Source of the DNA: Acaudatibacter sp035532115
GTDB taxonomy: Bacteria; Pseudomonadota; Alphaproteobacteria; Caulobacterales; Caulobacteraceae
DNA length: 64,000 bases
Reading direction: 5' to 3'
NCBI GenBank assembly: GCA_035532115.1
Contig: DATKRO010000012.1
Coordinates: 1-64,000, forward strand
The notes under the pieces were generated by a model, which searched no databases, was not told the origin of the DNA, and saw only the letters and a program-made list of their open reading frames with translations. Positions 58,215 to 64,000 of this stretch are shown piece by piece; positions within the stretch are counted from its first letter, which is position 1; every line of letters begins with the position of its first letter. Position numbers and translations under genes: made by a program.

Positions 58215-59361
58215 GCCGGCGCCGCTCCTGCGTCCAGGCGAGCAGCGCCGCGCCGCTGGCCGCCGAGAGCAGGGATGCGGCGGTCGCCGCCAGCCGAAGC
58301 GGCGCCGCGCCGGGGCCGTCGCCGATCACGTAGAAGCTGATGGTGAAGCCCGCCCCGCTCATCAGCGCCACGCCGGCGATCTCGACCCAGTGCGCCCCGC
58401 TCGGACGGCGCGCCAGGCGCAGGGCGACGCCCAGCGCCGCCATGCCGAACACCCCGAGCGGCTTGCCGAGCCAGAGCGCCAGGACGAGGCCGAGCACCGG
58501 CGCCGCCATCCCGGCGCGCGGCCACGATCCGGCCAGGGTGAATCCGGCGGCGCTGAAGACGAAGAGCGGCAGGATGACGAAGGCGACGTAGGGGTGCAGG
58601 CTCTCCATGAAGTATTTCAGCGTGCTCTCCTGGCCGGGGCGGCGCGCTCCGACGGGCACGGTGAGCGCGGCGGCGGCGCCGGCCAGCGCCGGGTCGAGCC
58701 CCGATTTCAGCGCGAAGCCCCAGACGAGCACGATCCCCGCCGCATAGAAGAGGAACGGGGCGCGCCGCCAGCGCGAGAGCAGCGCCAACAGCGCCAGCAC
58801 GGTCAGGGCGCCCACCAGCATCGGCGCGTGCACGGCGCCGGGGGCGACGAGGGCGGCGATCACCGCGGCCGCCAGGTTGTCGGCGAGGGCGAGGCTCATC
58901 AGCAGCACGCGCAGCGGCGCCCCGAGGCCCGGCGCGGCGACGCCGAGGAGGGCCAGCACGACCGCATCGTCGGTGGCGCAGGCCGCCGGCCAGGCGCTCC
59001 CCCCAGGATCGATGGCCATGTAGACCAGCGCCGGACCGACGATGCCGCCCACGGCGGCGAACGCCGGCAGGGCGAAGCGGCGCGGCCCCGCCAGCTCGCC
59101 ACGCAGCAGCTCGAACTTCAGCTCCATGCCGAGCACCAGGAAGAACACCGCCATCAGGCCCGATCTCGCCCAGCCGGCGAGGCTCGAACTCTGGGCGAAC
59201 CCGCCAATCCGCACCTCGAGCGGCGTCGCCAGCGCGGCCTGGTAGGCGTGCGACCAGGGCGAATTGGCCAGCGCGATCGCCGCGGCCGCCGCGCCGATCA
59301 GGATCAGGCCCGAGCCGGTCTCGGTCCTCAGATAGTCCAGGGTCACTCGGCGCATCGACAT
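58114..59361 (-). CDS. nhaA: NhaA-type Na+/H+ antiporter, divergent ion site
   Basis: About 415 residues, 12 transmembrane helices. NhaA features: SGLILIGAAAAAIALANSPW, MAVFFLVLGMELKFELLRGEL, the TM-IV Asp in ATDDAVVLALLG, and the TM-X Lys in WLGKPLGV. The paired aspartates of TM V (LAIIDDLGA in E. coli) are LALADNLAA here, so the second Asp (E. coli Asp164) is Asn. The pH-sensing His region (SGIHATLAG) is SGLDPALAG. Transport by the classical mechanism is doubtful. The last about 30 residues are Arg/Pro-rich and overlap the esterase gene. Confidence 0.82.
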   Translation of the reverse strand: MSMRRVTLDYLRTETGSGLILIGAAAAAIALANSPWSHAYQAALATPLEVRIGGFAQSSSLAGWARSGLMAVFFLVLGMELKFELLRGELAGPRRFALPAFAAVGGIVGPALVYMAIDPGGSAWPAACATDDAVVLALLGVAAPGLGAPLRVLLMSLALADNLAAAVIAALVAPGAVHAPMLVGALTVLALLALLSRWRRAPFLFYAAGIVLVWGFALKSGLDPALAGAAAALTVPVGARRPGQESTLKYFMESLHPYVAFVILPLFVFSAAGFTLAGSWPRAGMAAPVLGLVLALWLGKPLGVFGMAALGVALRLARRPSGAHWVEIAGVALMSGAGFTISFYVIGDGPGAAPLRLAATAASLLSAASGAALLAWTQERRRLSEAELAPSGPAPRRSPRRFAWPPRSRPARRRP

Positions 59362-59440
59362 CGTGGTTAGCACGGGCGCGCGGCGGGGACGAAGCCGCCC
59401 GCCTTGCGGGACGCCGGGCGGCGGCGCATGTGGCGGGCCG

Positions 59441-60883
59441 ATGCCGCTCTCGCCCTCCTATCGACCCGATCCCGCCTTCGAGCGCCTCGGGGCCGAGTTC
59501 GCCGACCCGGTGGTGGCGGCGGCGTTCCCGCGGGCTCAGCTTCGCTATCGCAACGACCGGGCCGCGGCCAGCATCGGCCTGGCGGATCTCACCGACGCCG
59601 AGTGGCGCGCCCATTTCGCCGGTTTCGAGCCCTTGCCGGCCAATCAGACCCGACCGCTGGCCATGCGCTACCACGGCCACCAGTTCAGGGTTTACAACCC
59701 TGACCTCGGCGACGGCCGCGGCTTCCTCTTCGCCCAGGCCCGCGAGACCGGGCACGCGACGGCCTCGGCCGGCCGTCTGCTGGATCTGGGGACCAAGGGC
59801 TCGGGGCAGACCCCCTATTCGCGTTTCGGCGACGGGCGCCTGACGCTGAAGGGCGGCGTGCGCGAGGTGCTGGCGACGGCGATGCTGGAGGCGCTGGGCG
59901 TGCCGACCTCGCGTTCCTTCTCGCTGATCGAGACCGGCGAGGCGCTGCAGCGCAGCGATGAGCCGAGCCCCACCCGCTCGGCGGTGCTGACGCGGCTGTC
60001 GCTGAGCCACGTCCGCTTCGGCAGTTTCCAGCGCCACGCCTATTTCGACCGGCCGGACCTGATCGCGACGCTGCTCGACCATGTGATCGAGATCTATTAC
60101 CCGCAACTGGGAGGCGCCGAGAACCGGACCGTCGCCCTGTTCGAGGCCGTGCTCGGGCGCGCGGCGCATCTGGTCGGGCGCTGGATGGCCGCCGGCTTCG
60201 TGCACGGCGTGCTCAACACCGACAACATGAACATCACCGGCGAGAGCTTCGACTACGGACCCTACCGCTTCCTGCCGCGCAACGATCCCAACTTCGTCGC
60301 CGCCTATTTCGACGAGTCGGGGCTCTACGCATTCGGCCGTCAGCCGGAGGCGGTGTTCTGGAACCTGCGCCAGCTCGCCGGAGCGCTCACCCTGGTTTCG
60401 GCCCCGGAGCCGCTGACACAGGCGCTGAACGGCTTCTCGGCCCTGTATCGGCAGGAGCTCGCCGCGGCGATGCTGAACCGCCTCGCCCTGAAGTCTAGCG
60501 CGGCCGACGAGGACGTGGAGCTGGTGAACGCGGCGTTCCGGGCCCTCGCCGAGGGCGGGCCGCAGCTCAGGTGGGAGCCGTTCTTCTTCGATTGGTTCGG
60601 CGGCCTCGTCTCGGAGCCGCGCGCCCTCGCCGGCCCGCGCGCCGGACTCTACGGCGGCGAAGCCTTCGCCGACTTCCGCGCTCGCCTGCGCCGCTACCAG
60701 GCCGATCGGCCCGAGCGCCTGCAGGCGCCGTTCTTCGCGGGCCCCGAGCCTGAGGAGCTGCTCTACGACGAGATCGAGGCGATCTGGGCCGCCATCGCCG
60801 AACGCGACGACTGGACGCCGTTCGAGGCCAAGCTGGCCCGCATCGAGACGGCGCGGCGGGCCTGGGGACTGGTCCTGCCTTAG
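59441..60883 (+). CDS. selO: Protein adenylyltransferase SelO (YdiU)
   Basis: 480 residues. Pseudokinase-fold motifs are conserved: LDLGTKGSGQTPYSRFGDGRLTLKGG, REVLATAMLEALGVPT, the GVLNTDNMNITGESFDYGPYRFL catalytic/metal segment, and the nucleotide-contacting arginines. SelO AMPylates redox proteins in an oxidative response. The common eukaryotic C-terminal selenocysteine/Cys is absent, as in many bacterial members. Divergent from nhaA with 79 bases between. Confidence 0.93.
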   Translation: MPLSPSYRPDPAFERLGAEFADPVVAAAFPRAQLRYRNDRAAASIGLADLTDAEWRAHFAGFEPLPANQTRPLAMRYHGHQFRVYNPDLGDGRGFLFAQARETGHATASAGRLLDLGTKGSGQTPYSRFGDGRLTLKGGVREVLATAMLEALGVPTSRSFSLIETGEALQRSDEPSPTRSAVLTRLSLSHVRFGSFQRHAYFDRPDLIATLLDHVIEIYYPQLGGAENRTVALFEAVLGRAAHLVGRWMAAGFVHGVLNTDNMNITGESFDYGPYRFLPRNDPNFVAAYFDESGLYAFGRQPEAVFWNLRQLAGALTLVSAPEPLTQALNGFSALYRQELAAAMLNRLALKSSAADEDVELVNAAFRALAEGGPQLRWEPFFFDWFGGLVSEPRALAGPRAGLYGGEAFADFRARLRRYQADRPERLQAPFFAGPEPEELLYDEIEAIWAAIAERDDWTPFEAKLARIETARRAWGLVLP

Positions 60884-61005
60884 CGCGAGCCCTTCTCACG
60901 CGCCGGCGCCCGGGCTAGAACTGAATGGATGGTTCACTTGTGGAGATCGGGCGGATGGCGCCGCTCGGGACTGCGCACTCCGAAATCGCCGAGAAGAAGC
61001 GGCTC

Positions 61006-61755
61006 ATGACCGAGCCAAGCACCGCCGCCAGGGGCCGCCGCGGCGCCGATCGCACGCGCGATGTCGCCCGGACGGCGCTGGCCTGCTTCTGCGCCGGCGG
61101 CTATCGGCTGACGCAGATCGCCCAGGTGAGCGAGCGCATGGGCGTCTCGGTGGGATCCATCTACCGGTACGTCCAGAGCAAGGATGCGCTGTTCCATCTT
61201 GCGGTGCTCGAGGCGCTGGGCGAGCTGCCGGATCGGCTGGCGCTGCCGCTGAGCGTCTCCGGCCTGGGCGAGACCGCCGAACGCATTCGCGCGGCGGGCA
61301 GGAGCGACCGGCTGTGGTCGAGGCTCGAGGACGCGGTCGCCGCCCCCGCGCCGGCCGACGTGCGCGCCGAGGCGCGCGCCATCGCCGGCCAGCTCTATGA
61401 CTCCATCTCCCGCCGCGCCCCGATCGTGCGGCTGCTCGACCGGTGCGCCCACGAGACGCCTGAACTGGCGGAGATCTTCGATCAGGAGGTTCGCGAGAAG
61501 CTGATGCGCGGCCTGGTCGCCTGGGTCGCCAGGCGCGGCCTGGCCGGCGCGGCCGGCCGCGCCGAAGCCGAGGCGCTGGCGCGCGGAGCGATGGAAGCCA
61601 TCGCCTGGCTGGCCAAGACCCGGCTGGGCGATCCGACCGCCCTCTCGATCGGCGAGGACAGCGCGCGCGCGGCGGCGGTGCGGATTTTCGAAGGCGCCTT
61701 CACCTATGCGCCGGCGCGCAAGCGCCCGGTCGGGAGCGGTTCCGCAGCCCGCTGA
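61006..61755 (+). CDS. TetR-family transcriptional regulator
   Basis: 249 residues from the ATG at 61006; an ATG at 60925 would add 27 residues with no family match. The HTH lies at about 20-65 (DVARTALACFCAGGYRLTQIAQVSERMGVSVGSIYRYVQSKDALF). The C-terminal helical ligand domain is generic. No divergent or downstream target is evident, since the neighbour downstream is a wrecked gene. The sequence GAATGGATGGTTCACTT at 60923-60939 may hold an operator. Confidence 0.85.
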   Translation: MTEPSTAARGRRGADRTRDVARTALACFCAGGYRLTQIAQVSERMGVSVGSIYRYVQSKDALFHLAVLEALGELPDRLALPLSVSGLGETAERIRAAGRSDRLWSRLEDAVAAPAPADVRAEARAIAGQLYDSISRRAPIVRLLDRCAHETPELAEIFDQEVREKLMRGLVAWVARRGLAGAAGRAEAEALARGAMEAIAWLAKTRLGDPTALSIGEDSARAAAVRIFEGAFTYAPARKRPVGSGSAAR

Positions 61756-61759
61756 GGCT

Positions 61760-62270
61760 TCGGCTGGCTACGGCGCGTCGGCCACCAGCGAAACCCTCGA
61801 GGTCGAGGATCGCCGCGGCGTGCGGCGGTCGCTGACCCTGAACGCCATTGCGGCCCGCCAGGATGGCGCGGCGACGACGCCGTGTCACAACCTTCGCCCC
61901 GAGGCGCGAACGGCGCCGGATGGATCGCCGCCCTGGCGGGTCGATCGGACATGCTGATGTTCCGGGGCCGTCCAGCGCCATTCTATCGAACGCCTCTCCT
62001 CGGCGGGCGCGGCTATTACGTCCGGTTCGACCAGAACGACGACGACGGCGGCGTGCATATCCGCACGTTCGCGCGCGCGACGGCCAAGGCGCTCGTCGCC
62101 GCAGCGCCTCGGTTCGTGATCATGGACATGCGCTTCAACAGCGGCGGCAATTACCTGCTCACCGCCGGCTTCATGCGGGGTCTGCCGAAGTCGCTGCCGC
62201 GCACGCGCTTCTACGTCCTGATGTCGGCGTCGAGGCGGTCTTGGGGCGCGAGGCGGCGCGCGCCGGGTAG
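61760..62270 (+). pseudogene. Wrecked S41-type peptidase gene
   Basis: Three frames carry pieces of one protein. SETLEVEDRRGVRRSLTLNAIAA comes first (frame of 61706), then LMFRGRPAPFYRTPLLGG, YYVRFDQNDDDGGVHIRTFARA, FVIMDMRFNSGGNYLLTAGFM and LPRTRFYVLMS (frame of 61882), and finally GVEAVLGREAARAG-stop (frame of 61848). The middle part matches the S41 protease core (DLR-x-N-x-GG followed by a YVL strand). The segment that should hold the catalytic Ser after YVLM is missing. No start codon is found. Confidence 0.6.
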
Positions 62271-62279
62271 GGCCTTGCG

Positions 62280-63023
62280 TCAGTTTGCCGGGACCACGGA
62301 CGCCATCACCGGGCCGATCTCGTCGTGGAGCACCAGATCGGCGATCGCGTCCTGGTCGGTGGGCTCGCGGTTGACGATGGCGAGCTGCGCGCCGCTGCTC
62401 TTGGCAAGCTCGGGAAAGCCCGCGGCCGGATAGACCACCAGGGACGAGCCCAGCACCAGGAAGAGGTCGCAGGCCAGGGCCTCGGCTTCGGCGCGCGCCA
62501 TCGGGCCGGGTGGCATCGGCTGGCCGAACGAGATGGTGGCGGTCTTGACGAGGCCGCCGCAGGCGCGGCACGCTGGCAGGTCGCCGGTGGCGCTGTAGAG
62601 CGCCTTAAGCTCGGCCAGTTCGTGGCGCAGCTGGCACTCCAGGCAGGTCGCGTAACTGGCGTTGCCGTGCAGCTCGATCACCCGCTCGGCCGCAACGCCG
62701 GCGTCCTGGTGCAGGTTGTCGACGTTCTGGGTGATCACCGCCTCGGCCTTGCCGGCCTGCACGAGGCGCGCCACCGCGTGGTGTCCGGCGTTGGGCGCTC
62801 GGCCGACCCAGCCGGCGCGGCCGGCGAAGGCGCGCTCCCAGGCTTCGCGGCGCCTGGCCTCGCTGGTCACGAACTCCTGGAAGTAGATCGGGCTCATCCG
62901 GCTCCAGACGCCGCCGGGGCTGCGGAAGTCGGGGATGCCGGATTCGGTGGAGATGCCGGCGCCGGTGAAGATCGCCACCCGCCGCGCCGCCTCGATCATG
63001 CGCCTCAGCCGTTCGCGCGACAT
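62280..63023 (-). CDS. cobB: NAD-dependent protein deacylase (sirtuin)
   Basis: 247 residues. NAD-binding FTGAGISTESGIPDFRSPGG, QNVDNLHQDAG, the catalytic His in ELHGNASYATC and two zinc-binding Cys pairs (CLEC, CRAC) define a class of bacterial Sir2/CobB. It removes acyl groups from lysines, for instance on acyl-CoA synthetases such as the one in this window. It ends 9 bases after the peptidase remnant. Confidence 0.92.
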   Translation of the reverse strand: MSRERLRRMIEAARRVAIFTGAGISTESGIPDFRSPGGVWSRMSPIYFQEFVTSEARRREAWERAFAGRAGWVGRAPNAGHHAVARLVQAGKAEAVITQNVDNLHQDAGVAAERVIELHGNASYATCLECQLRHELAELKALYSATGDLPACRACGGLVKTATISFGQPMPPGPMARAEAEALACDLFLVLGSSLVVYPAAGFPELAKSSGAQLAIVNREPTDQDAIADLVLHDEIGPVMASVVPAN

Positions 63024-63084
63024 TGCCGTGCCTCTCGTGGATTGCTAAAGGAAACTGACTGTCGCCGAGCCAGGGAGCCCAGCT

Positions 63085-63828
63085 ATGACGCCGCGCAACG
63101 CCAGTGTCGCCCTCGTCGGCGCCGGCGACTTCATCGGCTCCGCCATCGCCGAGCGATTCGCCGCCGAAGGCTATCTGGTGTTCGCCGGGCGCCGCAGCGC
63201 CGACAGGCTCGCCCCGCTGAAGGCCCGCATCGAAGCCGCCGGCGGCCGCTGCGAGGCGCGCGGCCTCGATGCGCGCTCGGAGGACGAGATCACCTGCTTC
63301 CTGGACGAGGCCGAGGCCGCCGCGCCGATCGAGGTCTGCATCTTCAATCCCGGCGCCAACGTCAACTTCCCCATCCTGGACACGACCGAGCGGGTATTCC
63401 GCAAGGTCTGGGAGATGGCCTGCTATGGCGGCTTTCTCACCGGACGCGAGGCGGCCAGGCGCATGCTGCCGCGCGGCGCGGGCTCGATCTTCTTCACCGG
63501 CGCGACGGCGTCCTTGCGCGGCGGCGTCGGCTATGCGGCCTTCGCCAGCGCCAAGTTCGGCTTGCGGGCCGTCGCCCAGTCCATGGCCCGCGAACTGGGG
63601 CCCAAGGGTCTCCATGTCGCCCACCTGATCATCGACGCCGGCGTCGACACCGCCTTCGTGCGCGAGCGCATCCGCGCGCGCGGCGGCGAAGCGGCGGTTG
63701 CGTCGATCGGGCCGGACCAGCTGATGGACCCGGTCTCGGTGGCGAACGCTTATTGGGCGCTGCACGCGCAGAGCCGCGACGCCTGGACGCACGAACTCGA
63801 AATCCGTCCCTTCGGCGAAAGGTGGTGA
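63085..63828 (+). CDS. Short-chain dehydrogenase/reductase, atypical active site
   Basis: 247 residues. The Rossmann motif is VALVGAGDFIGSAIAERF (GxGxxIG-like). The structural Asn is in IFNPGANVNFP, and the Ser position is Thr/Ala in FFTGATASLRG. The usual Tyr-x-x-x-Lys reads Phe-Ala-Ser-Ala-Lys in GYAAFASAKFGLRAVAQSMARELGP, although a Tyr lies three residues before. Some SDR subgroups share this FAxAK form. Reaction unknown; may not be a classical dehydrogenase. Four bases precede the next gene. Confidence 0.8.
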   Translation: MTPRNASVALVGAGDFIGSAIAERFAAEGYLVFAGRRSADRLAPLKARIEAAGGRCEARGLDARSEDEITCFLDEAEAAAPIEVCIFNPGANVNFPILDTTERVFRKVWEMACYGGFLTGREAARRMLPRGAGSIFFTGATASLRGGVGYAAFASAKFGLRAVAQSMARELGPKGLHVAHLIIDAGVDTAFVRERIRARGGEAAVASIGPDQLMDPVSVANAYWALHAQSRDAWTHELEIRPFGERW

Positions 63829-63831
63829 GCC

Positions 63832-64000
63832 ATGACCGACGTGATCTTCTACTTCGACTTCGGCAGTCCGAACGCCTATCTCGCCCACAGGATCATTCCC
63901 GAGATCGAGAGGCGCGGCGCGGCGCACTTCGTCTACACTCCGATCCTGCTGGGTGGCCTCTTCAAGATCACCGGCAACGCTTCGCCGATGGTCGCCTTCG
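63832..64000 (+). CDS. 2-hydroxychromene-2-carboxylate isomerase/DsbA-family protein (5' part)
   Basis: The first 56 codons are present; the window ends inside the gene. The start MTDVIFYFDFGSPNAYLAHRII followed by YTPILLGGLFKITGN matches the kappa-class GST/HCCA isomerase family of DsbA fold, where the Ser in FGSPNAY contacts glutathione. Such enzymes act in aromatic catabolism or detoxification. It is three bases downstream of the SDR, probably the same operon. Confidence 0.82.
   Translation, partial: MTDVIFYFDFGSPNAYLAHRIIPEIERRGAAHFVYTPILLGGLFKITGNASPMVAF

Overview
The window is high-GC, densely coded bacterial chromosome. It most likely comes from an alphaproteobacterium of the Caulobacterales (Phenylobacterium/Caulobacter-like). 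This rests on a DUF4167 protein next to prmC, the run lysC ... ptsP - RodZ-like HTH - ispG ... prmC - DUF4167, a ccmI-ccmE-ccmF-ccmH-degP-response regulator-histidine kinase operon, and a fused indolepyruvate:ferredoxin oxidoreductase divergent from an Lrp regulator. The assignment is made from family and synteny knowledge, not from a database search. No rRNA, tRNA, CRISPR array, transposase or integrase was seen.

Left end (1-4.9 kb): a non-coding, palindrome-rich stretch, then the end of a phage-like module: GNAT protein, Gln/Ala-rich virion protein, small proteins, a T4-type lysozyme and small membrane or coiled-coil proteins that look like lysis accessories. Next come a methylmalonyl-CoA epimerase-like gene, a VapBC pair, and on the minus strand cytochrome c maturation genes (ccmIEFH) leading into degP and a two-component system. 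From 14.3 to 23.1 kb lie a secreted Inh-type protease inhibitor, a DUF3089 hydrolase, a zeta-toxin-like ATPase with a 59-residue partner, an epoxide hydrolase, the indolepyruvate oxidoreductase with its Lrp neighbour, and a pirin.

The stretch 23.1-28.9 kb is accessory and decaying. It has a ParD antitoxin with a frameshifted ParE, a Fic protein, a nitroreductase C-terminal scrap, a frameshifted APH-type kinase and a lipocalin cut by an in-frame stop. Most of these lie between pgsA and uvrC, which are usually neighbours. From 30.8 to 47.4 kb are conserved genes (MFS, ubiG, lysC, ptsP, RodZ-like, ispG, prmC, DUF4167) with further toxin-antitoxin insertions: a VapBC variant between ubiG and lysC, and a HigBA pair flanked by 74-bp direct repeats that encode the tail of a lost membrane transporter.

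Right end (47.4-64 kb): mostly catabolic and repair enzymes. These are a prolyl oligopeptidase, a dienelactone hydrolase-like protein, AMP nucleosidase, a tyrosine phosphatase, a class V aminotransferase, then aldehyde dehydrogenase - acyl-CoA synthetase - esterase (a plausible aldehyde-to-acyl-CoA route). They are followed by an NhaA-like antiporter with an altered ion site, SelO, a TetR regulator, the wreck of an S41 peptidase, a sirtuin, an SDR and the start of a DsbA-fold isomerase. Main themes: six small stress/toxin modules wedged between housekeeping operons, an unusual number of recently broken genes, and relics of gene ends that record insertions and deletions.
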